Positions 37,101 to 47,700 of a stretch of 64,000 bases of DNA are shown in pieces. The translations under genes and the position numbers were made by a program. Origin of the DNA: Ectocarpus siliculosus (taxonomy: Eukaryota; Sar; Phaeophyceae; Ectocarpales; Ectocarpaceae); NCBI GenBank assembly GCA_000310025.1, contig FN649741.1, forward strand, positions 3,584,729 to 3,648,728, given 5' to 3'. Positions within the stretch are counted from its first letter, which is position 1, and each line of letters starts with the position of its first letter. Below the pieces are notes generated by a model. The model searched no databases. It saw only the letters and a list, made by a program, of their open reading frames with translations, and had not been told where the DNA came from.

Positions 37101-40100
37101 CGGGGAGTGATATCGATAGGATAGATAGACTAGGACAGACATTTTCTATCCACCTTCGCCAAAGTCGGAAGAAAGGTTGGCCATCGGTGATCGGTCGTGG
37201 GGGAACAATGATCCGTCCTCTCGAGGACGTGTGGTCAATGGTCTAACCGCTAAGGCATGCAAAACATGAGAGTACGCCCCCCCCCCACCTTCCCTCGACG
37301 GCGACCCCCTCGACCCCGCACCGACGTTTGTTCCTGGTGGCAGCGCGCTGTACATAACTGGCAGCTCGCACGTGGCAGCCAAGGCAATGGTATGTACGAC
37401 CATCTGTGCCACATCGGCCGGTCTGGGCGTCACCTCCGCAAGCTTGGTCTTGTTTCAACACGTGGAACCCCAGGATGTTGTCAACGGCGTGAGTGGGAGT
37501 CACCTAAGAATGCCTTGAGGGTAATCGAGAGTGTTACTGTACCCTGCGTCTTGTGCCTGGCTACCTTTGGTGGCGTTTTTTTGTTGCTTGTGGCGGGTAG
37601 GCCCTCTGCAACAGTCGAAATCGTCGGGAGCGTGAACAACCCCTTTCGCTACGCTAAAACAGTTGCCTTCGTCTTCATTTTCGGTAGATTTGTATTCTGA
37701 GAGACAGACTCTGTTTCTTGTGCTCGTTTTCTCGCTCATGACGGAGGTTTTTTTCTCGAGATTGGCCATTGGCACATTTGGGTTAATCAAATAGACGCGC
37801 TTGTTTAAGTCTGCCCGAAGCAAACTTCTTCTACAGGCTAGACAACAGTTCCCGTAACTCTGCTCCAATTGCAAAGCGAAATATATATGTGGAGCGCTTT
37901 TTTGGGGTCCTGCAAAAGGTCGGCACCATGCGTTACAGTGTCTAACCCTCCGCCACCCCCGCCACGTTGCTTCTTCCTCTATGGGCCCTCCAATGCTTGT
38001 TCACCCCTTTGGCGGAAACTATTGGAATGTACTTGGCGTCGTCCTTCTCAGATACTCTCAGGGCTCGTTGCCATATCAGGTGCGGCAAGTTTCTTTTTTG
38101 TCAGCTTTGAGTCTCAACAAGTCAAACCTTGCTCTACGGTCGGTAACAAGCAATTCAGTGCCCAGAGAAGATCGAGATTCCGTGGGATTCGTTTCCTGGT
38201 AACTCGAAGTATAGACCGTAAAGGTGTTGTTCTTGGGAGGGGCACAAACAACATTCACTCGTAAAGCGGAATGGTAAGGAATAAGTAGACAAGATAGATG
38301 AGACCCTTGAGAACCCGCACCTGGACGCCAGGATCGAACGAACTACACCCCATCGCACCAAAGGTAGAATATGCAGGAGCTGTATGACAAGGAGCACGTA
38401 AGTCTGGGAAATAGCCAGAAACAGTACAAGGTACTGCAGCCGCTCTAGATATGCAGTGAGAACGAGCAGCACGGCGTACCAAATGAAACTCTAATGGGTT
38501 TGAGGAAATTTAAACCGACGATACAATGTAGTCGGTCAAATACACGAAGGACATTTACAGGTCACAGCAATCAGAGAGGTATGCTAACGTACACTGGTAC
38601 CATACAATAATTGAAAAAGAGACGCGGGTACAGCTGGAATGGCATGGTATTACTAGGTTTTGAGAAACCCGAAAGAAAATTGGAGAGGTGTTTGCGGCAA
38701 GAATATTTTGGGGGATACAAAGGAAGACACACAGTGAGGAACACCTGGAGATTAACGGGAAGTTGCAAGCACAAAATATACAAGCGTTTGTCGCTATGGT
38801 CCGATGTACAACATAATAGTCATTTTCGAGTAGGGGACCTCGACTTGGTCGCAGGAGAGGGAGAAATAGTACGAAGGAGGACGAGGTTACGAACACCTGC
38901 CTATCTATGCGGCAAGGCTACAAGAGAGTCGACTTCACACATCATCTTAGCACGTGAACTGTAACAAAAGGGAGGGGAGCCCCTGAAGGAGAGGTACAAA
39001 ACAAAGATGGACGTGACAGGACTGTGAGATTGGAATATATCATTTAGTAAGCGAGAGGACAGCCGCTTTACCGTAAGGCAAGCAGCACGTGAGAAGGATC
39101 CCCCGCACCCTCCACCAGCCGATGCAAGATCGCTGCCCGCCGCGACGACGCCACACACGCGCGAGCGCGCCCTCAGCGACTGCTGTCGACTGAAAAACCG
39201 TGAATCCACCGTAGTATCGCCCTTTAACGTACATACATACGAAAACAGCGAGCTGTGCCGTCGTGGAGGTGGAAGGAGCGTTCTTCATTGGCCTTGTCTC
39301 AGCCGTGATCTACCTTGGGTGCTCTCGATTCATGGACATAGTGCGAATCGACGACATGGTGAGCAGAGTGTGATAACTGGAGGCATGTTTTGGTGGGAAA
39401 GGGATACGCACAGAGTGCTGACTGTGTCCCTGTACTTTTAGTCGATTGGAGAAGCCGTCGGAAGTGCTCCCAAAATCAGGCGGTCACAGCGAACCCAGCT
39501 TTTCCCACGAACAAAATTCTCGTCGTTTTCAAGTCGTTTTGGTTCGGGTACAGGTGAATGTGTCCTTCATTTTCGCGCTCGTTTTTCAATGACTCCTTTA
39601 GGTGGACGCGGCACCAGTGCACCTGGCTAACGGCGTGTGGGGGGTGATCGCCGCTGGCCTTTTCGCGTCACAGGAGGGATACAGCGCGTCCTACTATGCT
39701 GATCGAAGCGAACAGTGAGCATACAGTAGTGGCGCTCTCATTTCTGTTGATCCTAGACACCCACGATCGCCAGACGTCGAAGAGATGACGGTGTGCTGAA
39801 CAGGTTCAAAGCAAAACACAACACCTGCTGGATGTGTGCAACCTGGAGAGGTTTAAAAACGTGTGGTTTTACAAATCATTTGGTGTCTGGTGTTCTGTCG
39901 ATTGCAGATGCTGCGGGTGGCTGTACGGCTGCGGAACGGCCCAGATCCTGGCCAACCTCTCCTTCGTTCTATCCATATTGTGCTGGGTAGGCCTGATGAC
40001 GTTCATGGCTGGGTTTAGTCTGAAATACGTGGGACTGCTGCGTATTAGGTGAGTATCTTCAAACGCAATAGGGCTTACGGGTGTCCCACCAAGTATATGA

Positions 40101-40755
40101 AAGCGTCTTCCTCCTGGTGGGCAGGGATGTCGTGACTGGGGGGCGTTGTGTCAAGTCTTGGCCTCATGCAGCATTTGCTGCAAAAAATAACACTTCAGTC
40201 TCATTGAAACATCGTTGAAAACGCTGCCATGTGATTGTGTCTGCACGCGCCCTGCGCTGTTTGGTACCACTCGGTGCTTGTCGTTCGAAGGCCGCTCGCC
40301 CAGCGTTTCGAAAGAGACGATATCAGGCACAATGGCCGACTGCTCAACGTTCGTGCACGTGGTGTCGTGAAGGGTTCGGGCCGCACGTTCACATTGGGTG
40401 TGCAACATGAAGTAGCGCAACGCCACGCTGCAACAAAACTAGTAGATAGAGCTTTCGTACGACGCTGCGAACAGAGGCCTGTACGAACCGGGCGCTCGCT
40501 CCCTCCCGACCTCCGTGCAAGAGCAACACGCTTTTTGTCTTTCCCGAAACCATTGTGCATGTCAGTGAGGAATCGGAACGGTTTGGAGCGGACGCACAGC
40601 ACGGTTACAGACGTGTAGAACTACCGGACATCGTGAGGAAGGTGCTGTCTCAAGTAGAAGGCCTCGTGGCAAAGGCTGCCGACGAACGTGATCCACCATC
40701 GTTCGTGTCGAGCAATTCCGGCAGGAAGTCCAAACGAAAACGCCCAGAGACTTGA
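31191..40755 (+). CDS. Ammonium transporter, complete, 14 exons (AMT2)
   Basis: Amt/Mep/Rh-family ammonium channel, plasma membrane (family knowledge). Exons: 31191-31386, 31818-31891, 32737-32937, 33353-33381, 33894-33978, 34637-34744, 35172-35288, 35876-35928, 37344-37488, 38052-38079, 39249-39358, 39602-39714, 39908-40048, 40566-40755; they sum to 1590 nt in frame, 529 aa. Motifs in order: MQAGFAMLEAGSV (exon 2), NLLDLAVAAVMWW (3), VSGAVGLRI (4-5), LLFGCGVIDFAGSG (6), GPRLGRFSGG (7), LGAFLLWVGWYGFN (8), and SEESERFGADAQHGY then a basic tail (14). The two pore histidines are present: H233 (VHTTGGVASL) and H389 (DAAPVHLANGVWG). Exons 4 and 10 are micro-exons of 29 and 28 nt. Intron 7 appears to use a GC donor (CAG then GCATGC). 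Intron 8 holds a LINE. Exon 1 is 78 nt longer than in AMT1. Confidence 0.93.
35632..35692. repeat. Short tandem duplication (34-bp period)
   Basis: ACGACCGAAGCCATCACGCG followed by CCACAAG occurs twice, 34 bp apart, inside AMT2 intron 7. Confidence 0.85.
36090..37286 (+). pseudogene. 5'-truncated LINE in AMT2 intron 8
   Basis: Remains of a non-LTR retrotransposon in the same orientation as AMT2. Pieces of the RT thumb region (RRKWGVEELAVVDQNTYAEL, VIVPPLVYAGEVWEGN-like, MKAAKIVLGCSKRTSNAAFR) precede a C-terminal Cys/His knuckle (CECGSECEDRVHVVVEC), ending RKWVGRRGVISIG at a TAG. Frames change at least once near 36290 and again across the 100-N gap (36693-36792), so it cannot be read as one protein. 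Downstream of the stop is a ~160-bp 3' tail ending GGCATGCAAAACATGAGAGT, ACG and ten C. Intron length outside the insertion is small, consistent with a late insertion. Confidence 0.8.
36693..36792. other. Assembly gap (100 N)
   Basis: A round-number gap inside the LINE; the true length is unknown. Confidence 0.98.
38600..38964 (+). pseudogene. LINE C-terminal remnant in AMT2 intron 10
   Basis: An open segment contains SHFRVGDLDLVAGEGEIVRR and YLCGKATRESTSHIILAREL. By spacing this resembles the LINE block at 36.8-37.0 kb (KFRTGDIYRRERRRIFRK, then CECGSECEDRVHVVVEC), with one cysteine and one histidine of the knuckle retained. No poly-C tail was found. Host coding is unlikely because AMT2 exons 10 and 11 splice across it in phase. 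Confidence 0.45.
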
Positions 40756-42777
40756 CGAGGGAAGCTGAATGACTGCGAAGAAGGTGAGTGACTGTATGTC
40801 ATTGAACCGCTGTCTGCAACCACCAAGGCACGAGAAATGTGGACGTATTGACGTCTGGTAAGACCTGACGCCCGGCTTGACGGGTAGCCTGTTGGACGAC
40901 CAAGTAATCGTCGTACCATTTCGACGAGGAAACGTGATCGCGTAGTCTTGGATACTTTTGCGCTACCGAGGTGATCGACACGATTCAATTCGGGCAACCT
41001 AAAAACACAGTGTGCATTCGTTGAAGAAGATGAGACGAGCGTGCAATTTCAGAGCCACAGGGTACGTGTGTGTGCAGCTCTGACGGGGAAGCAGAATACT
41101 GAGGAGGTTTCGTTGTCCCAGCCTTGGCCATCCTCAGGGGGCCTTCCCATGCCACGATCTGGGTGTGGTGTAATCGCCGGGCAATGTTGCCTCTCAAGGC
41201 CCTCATGATTGGTTGATACCGGGTGGGACCAAGCCCCCCTTGCTTTCCGATTGTCTCTCGAACTGCCCTCTTGCACCGCCATATATCGCAGGAGGGATTA
41301 CCACGCCTCAACGTTCCTGAGCGAGTGATATCATTCCTGGACCAAAAGCATTGTTGCGCAATGTGGGTTCGGCGAAAGAAGGAAAGCCAACAGCGGGAAG
41401 AGAGGCAATTGAAGGGAAGGGAACGATTGGGTAGGGTGGGGAGGGGAAGCAGAACCACCATGTTGTATTCACAATTAATGGCAAGAGCTTCTTGTGTGTA
41501 GACCGGCTCGACGGTTTGTCGTTGTTGTTTGTTGTCCGGACTTAGGTTGAAGCCCTGGCTCCAGAGACGTGCTCGTTTTTCTATTTCGCATGTCAGCCGT
41601 GGGGGGAGCGTAAGTCTTTGGTTGTAGATGTGCAACATGAATCCTTTCAAGATAGCTTTGTCGTTGAACAAATTTCCTGGAAATTGTGGTTCTCTTCAAC
41701 ACCATTTTCGTTGAGAATCCCAGAAGGTTTCGCGTTGATCTCGTAGTCGGGGCGAGGTTTTGAGCTGAAGACTGCGTTTTCGTAACCATGGGGCTGGCGT
41801 TGCGTGTGGGGCCATGAGATGTCTATCGAACACCCCGATCGCAAGCAAACATCTACAGCTCACGAAAGCGGCTTGTTGTGTGTGTATGGTCGGAGGTCCT
41901 CCATGATACTAGACGTGGTGTGGCGGTTGAACAGCGTGGAACAGCTAATTATTGACTAGCAGACAGTCGGTGAATGGAGAGTCTACAGAGCGAGCGGTTG
42001 GTGATTCTAAATACTCAGTTTTATTTGATAAGAAACAAGTAGATCTAGAGCCGTTGAGAGGAGTTGCAGTCTGTTTTTCCTTTCGTTTGGAATTATTATG
42101 TTTTACGTTGTTTGCTCTTCGCCGGTGTTTGTTTTCCTTTTTCTTCAGGTATCTGTGTCCGTCCCGAGCTTATGCGCGCCCCTGAGGAAAGTGTGTAAAC
42201 TCGTTGGCCTCGAACCTTCAATCAATGCGTTGTTTCTGTCCTGGCCTGTATCCTCATTGATGGGTGTTGGTTCACCTACAGCAGTAGTATACCGTTAACG
42301 CAGCTAGCTGTCTCCTACCCACACTCCTAGCGAGGGTTCATGTGTCTGTTAGGCGACCAAACCGGCAAAGAGCTCCTTGGCAAAGTAGGGAAGCGTGGAG
42401 ATGCTGCCAATAGGACGAAACGTGTTTCGCCCTCTTTCTTTGTAAATCCTCAGAACCGCGCACTTTTTTGCCAAACCTCCGAGGAGAGAGAGATCCCCCG
42501 ATTGGCCGACCTGCGCTGTCCTTCACTACTTTCCTTCTTTTTCGGGCGATGTCGCGGCGACAAAAGGCTATCTGTCACGGAATATTGATACATACAGCAT
42601 TTTCATATTTTTGAAGTTTCGTCGTCAAAACAATGGATGACATTTTTCTCAGAGAGTGTTCTTGGACCCGAGGAGCCGGTTCGCAGGGTATCTGTCGATT
42701 GACTTTTACCAGAATCGGTATACGTTCGTTCGCAATCTCTGATGACATACATTTTCTTTTTTTTCACGTCCAAGTGA
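40756..42777. other. Downstream of AMT2; no gene recognised
   Basis: Likely AMT2 3' untranslated region at the start. A 228-codon open frame lies on the minus strand (41671-40985) but has no recognisable motif and a composition like random translation. A TACAGCAGTA motif occurs at 42277-42286. Confidence 0.35.
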
Positions 42778-43141
42778 CCTCTATCGTGTGCTCGACGACC
42801 TGAAGGCATTCGGGGCCGACCACGGATCTACAAAAACCGATCCATGTTATTATCTCGGAATCCCGGTACCGAAAGACACGGCACCGAAGTTAAAGTGGAC
42901 GGAAGCCGCGAAGGTGGAGGGGGGAGTACCCTGGCATGCGGCGGTGCTGCAGGGGAAAGCTGAGAGGTTCATGACCTCCTGGCACGAGAAGGAAGAAGAG
43001 GCCAGCCGACAACGAACGCTCAAACGAAAGCACAAGCCAACAACCAATGGGGCGGGAGGGGGGCAGGAGACGGATGAGACGGCGAGGGAAGAAAACAAAC
43101 GAGAAGAGACGGACCGAGTGGCACGATACGTGCCGGATTGA
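42778..43141 (+). pseudogene. LINE-derived C-terminal fragment ending YVPD
   Basis: About 120 open codons: DLYRVLDDLKAFGADHGSTK, YYLGIPVPKDTAPKLKWTEA, then AERFMTSWHEKEEEASRQR, a Lys/Thr/Glu-rich stretch and ARYVPD at a TGA. The Trp-x-x-Ala-Ala-Lys block, Trp-His-x-x-Glu block and YVPD end parallel the fragments at 6706-6943 (minus) and 4440-5485 (plus). I infer a 5'-truncated LINE copy. The upstream limit is the acceptor-like AAG at 42777, so a host 3' exon is not excluded. Confidence 0.5.
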
Positions 43142-43808
43142 ATTTCTTTTAGCCAATTCCCCCCTCCCAACGCTGCACCATTGCACCAACCCCCCAGTAG
43201 TGGTGACGTACCATTACAATTGTACAAGGTATCGCTATTAATAGTTGATGGCCATGTTTGCGTGTTTGCTTGTTCGTTAGTGGTCTCTACACCGTGTGCC
43301 TGTTTCTGCCTCTTATTTCGTGTTATTTTCGGCCTGGTCCCTTTTTTTTGTCCTCACTCTTTTTCATCTTATTTTCATTTTTTTTTTCTCTTTTTCTTAC
43401 TGTTTCCTTTTTATTTTATTTTTCTCTCTTTTTCTCTCTTTTTCTCTCTCTTTTTCTCTCTTTTTTTTCTCTTTTTCTGTGCCAGATGGCCTTGCCTCTG
43501 CTTGCGTTGTGAAGTACCAAGATTGAACCAAGGGGGTGTACCTCTTTCTCTCCGGCCCATGATAGTGACTCCTAGTCTCAGTTGATACCTCGCGTAGCGC
43601 GCAGAGGGAGTGGAGGACTCCAGAATATCTGTCGTTGATTATGATTGACTTGCGGACCCCTCGGGGCCAGTTTATTTGAGTGTACCTTTTTAGGGTAAGT
43701 TAACCTGTGACCACGGGAATCGACCGCGTCGAGTGTTGGATCAGTACGGACATACTATGCGAAGGTACTGGGTAGAGAGAGATCGAAACGGTTTTGAATG
43801 TGATGAAG

Positions 43809-43841
<33 letters not shown>

Positions 43842-44701
43842 TTGTACGCGGAGAGTATGCTGGCAGAAATTCCGCAAGTTGTTGTCGAGAGAAAGTGGCC
43901 GTTCCAGTATGTTTTTCCCATGAAAAATGCTTGTTGACTTCACTAACTTCGTATGTAGTAGACTATCTATGTTGTCGTATCGTCTAATTATTTCACCAGC
44001 CCTCATCGCTCGCTATGGATAACAACCCGCATGCATCATCTCCGCCCTCTTCGAGAGCATGGCGGAGGGTACTCGAAGCATACCCGTCAAACCTTCACTT
44101 CAACACCCTACTTCTTGGTTCCCACATCATGATGCTGCAGGGATGTAGGGGTACCTCTTCGGGCTTGTGTACCCTTTTCTGGCTAGGTTGCGTGTTCTTT
44201 GGATCTTCTGATGATGGCTCTAGCATTTTTGTGACCACGGACCGCGTCTTTGCTAGATTTTGGGATTAGTAACTGACACGAGTTTAATGTGAAGACAACA
44301 ACAGCAATTGATCGGTGATCCGTCATGCGTCATCAGGCATCAGTCATCAGGGTCGCCCCGCCGTCCCATTGGGTGGCGGCGGGCCAATCGTTGGCCTACA
44401 ATGTAGTGGAATGCAGTAGTAGTTCTCCCGAACCGTAACGTAGACCAAGTGCATACATGAGTTAGGCCGCGTACGGCCTCTACCTTGCTGTTTTGGAACA
44501 AATAGACTCTGTATCGATCCCGCACACCTGCTCTCCACACCACGAGCACAAATGAGACACGGAAGTGCTGCACAGGAGGAGTTGCCTCCATTGCATGCAC
44601 CACACAAACGGCATGCCTTCCACTAGGGACGCTTTTCGCCGAAGGTCACGAACTGCTGTCGGTGATCGGGTCTTCCGGGGTTTGTTGTGGGTGCTGACGG
44701 C
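43142..44701. other. No gene recognised; pyrimidine tract and microsatellite
   Basis: A 150-bp T/TC-rich tract spans about 43335-43480 and an (AAC)n run about 43809-43840. The end of the region should include the promoter of the EGF-type gene starting at 44702. Confidence 0.4.
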
Positions 44702-47700
44702 ATGACGGCATTATCCGGAGATACGCTCTGCGAGTATGCCGCCGACTGCAACGAAAACCAGCAATGCATCGACACAAGGTATCCGAAAATCTACCCAAGG
44801 GTTGTTCCCATCAAGGGTTTGATGTCTCCTATATGTATGTGTGGGCACGCCGTCATTGGGCGTCGCATCTCATTTGCATACAAATCCGCTGTAGACTAGA
44901 CAGGAGAGGGGTAAATGAGCCGCGGGTGACGACTCAATGCAGTAATCTATCTGCGATGCTGTGCAAGGTTCGAGACAGGCAGCAACGCAGCAACCCAGTA
45001 CGCGCAATTCAGGTACAGTGGGGGCCCCGGTGTAGCGACCCCCTGTTTAGCGACATGCCCTCTTTAGCGACCCCAAAATCTCGAGACACCGCTGCACCCC
45101 GGTTTATTAGCGACCACATGGTCGCTATAGCTAAACCGGTCGACCCCACCATACCGACTATTGAGCTGTTTTCAGCGAGCAATAGCGACCATCGCCGGTG
45201 GTTCAAATTTTGCGGAAACCCCGCGTTCCTCCACACACGAAAACACATACCAGGTACAGATGCTTTGGTGCTTACAGCATGTAGCACCAACTGGTATCAC
45301 TGATACAAATGGTCGGTGTAGACTTGAACACATCCCCTTTGACTAAATACTGCTGTGGTTATATCTCGAACGTATAGTCTTTCTGTGTTTGTTTTTATTT
45401 TTCCTAAAAACACAACCCCGCGGGACACGCACACACACACAACATGCCTTGCGCCAATCGATGGAGTCTTGGCAGTGCGGGGGGTGGGAAAGTGATGGCG
45501 CCGCCGCCCTACTCGGAGCTTTCGTCGCATTTTGGATCGCTAGAAGAGTGTATGGAGTTGTGCGGGTTAAGCGAGAGCAGCAGCGTACCACTTCGCAAGG
45601 CAAATATACTGTTTATTGAAGCACACGCCGCGAAACAAGCACTAGCAGCATGAGGCTCTTTGCCGCTTGGGCATTCACGAACTTTCTGCGTGCCATGTAG
45701 GGGCGTTTGTATTTTTGTATTTAGGGGACGTTGCCATGTTTTTTTTCCTTTCCCGCCTTTTTGTTTTTTTATCATTCGCAGATTGGACTTGCACATGTTT
45801 AATAATATGTGTTAGGCTGCGTGTGCGGAAGGACAAGTTGTTCAGCACGCAGGGAAATTAAAGGCACAGGCAGCGAACCCTCTGCACACTTGTTGTTGGA
45901 GAGCGCTCTCCTAAAACAACTTCGGGGGGAACAACAAGCTTACGTACAGGAACTACCCGCCGGCTGTTTACCGTAAAAAAACAAAGTGCTTCTTCTTTCC
46001 TCTACCTTCGTATGACTGCTACAATACAACGCGTGCATAACCCGGTCAAAAGGAAGTCTGCAACACGGCCTTTAGTCCCACGAAATGGCGCTTTCCGGTT
46101 TAGCGACCGCTAGTCGCTATTGAGGCTCCCGGTTTAGCGACCACTGGTCGCTATGCCGGGTTTAGCGACGTGCCCTGAATAGCGACCATATTTCGTCGTG
46201 ACGGTCGCTAAACCGGGGCCCCCACTGTACAGAACTCTGCACTTACTTTGCGGAATAATATTCGAACGGATCTTCCACGACCTTGTACCCGCTCCAGCTG
46301 GAAGTTTGTTGACAATAAGTTACTCCAAATCAACAGCGGTACCTCCGAGCTGGTACCTCCAACGATCGGCACCTAACAGCAACACCGACACAGACACAAA
46401 TGAACATAGGTATTGCGTAGCTTACACAATGCACTTGTAGTGCTGCTGCTTTACTGTAATGGCAATGACTCCCATCTCTCTTACTTACTTCTATCCGGCA
46501 GTGCATGCATGCGGAAAAAAGGCCATGGATGGCGCTGGGCACCTTGAAAAAAGAGGGTAATCTCTTCTTAATTTTTGTCCCTTGGACAGCAGCAGTTTTG
46601 TTTCCGGGTGACCCCTCCTGACACACGAAAGTAACAGGGATGACAAAAGTATCCGCCACGAGCTGTGTCCATGCTCCGTCTTGTGCGGAGATTAACACCG
46701 ACGAGGAGGCTGTAGTACGCTCAGAAACGCGAGCGTTTGGCACAGCCTGCAAAAAAGTAGAAACGCCGAGCGAGTCTGTCTCTGCTGGGATCAGAGTTCG
46801 TTCGTAGTTTTTTCCCCAGACGCAAAGGTTTCGTTTTCCGATGATCCCTCTCCCCACACGCCAAAGCAACAGCAGTGGTGATGGCATTCGCCACGAGCTG
46901 TGTGTGTGGGTCCCTTCCCTCGTCAATGCGGTCTTGTGCCCCCAGCGGTGTTGCGTGTTTGTTTAGCTTACTGAGTGCTTCCTCTGTGTCCCCCGGTTGG
47001 AAACCGAGCAACTACGTGCGTGTGCGTGTGTGTACACATCTCTTTTTGCGTTGCTTTACCTCTCGTCGAACTCTCGGGGATGTTTCGATTATTTTGGTAG
47101 CAAATGCGTGTCAAGCACGGCCATCTTGTTGTCAGAGCGCGATGAAACCGGTGTGACGGAGAGTCCCCTAGTTAGATTCCTCCTCACAACCCAGCACATC
47201 GTATATCGGTGCTCTATAGACCTCGTTCTCGTAAAAAAAGGGATAATTGTTATACGTACGATTCCCCGGGGGGATTTGCGGGAGGGTCGCTCTACAGCGC
47301 GATGGTTGAAAGAGCCCGATATTTAGAGCCGTTTTTTCCCTCCTGGGGATGAATGGAAAAAATGTCGCGCTTCGCGCTCCGCGGCTCATTGCAATACAAC
47401 GACTTTCTCCATTTGAAGGACATACGTGACAGGAAATCTTTCACGCACACGTACTACCTGCATGCATGGCTACACTTAGGAGTACCGAAGGTGCAGTCCA
47501 TCTCGTTCCAAGGGCTACACTTTCGTTAGGAGCTCTCTCCCTGCCGTGTATATTGAGGACAAATAGTTGCGCGAGACAACGAAGAATGTGGTCTCCGTGA
47601 CGTCAGGAGAGGAGTAAAATTATCCACCCGCGGCAGACTGCGGACCCCTTTTTCACGCCAATCAAGGGAGGGAGCGGGATTGTAGACGTACTGCTGCCTT

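Noticed and set aside
40985-41671. 228-codon minus-strand frame downstream of AMT2
   Set aside because: No motif, random-like composition and no neighbouring exons; one such frame is not surprising in 64 kb.
44779-44786. GTATCC donor as a U12-type intron
   Set aside because: The donor continues GA rather than TT, and no U12 branch consensus precedes the acceptor at 51630.
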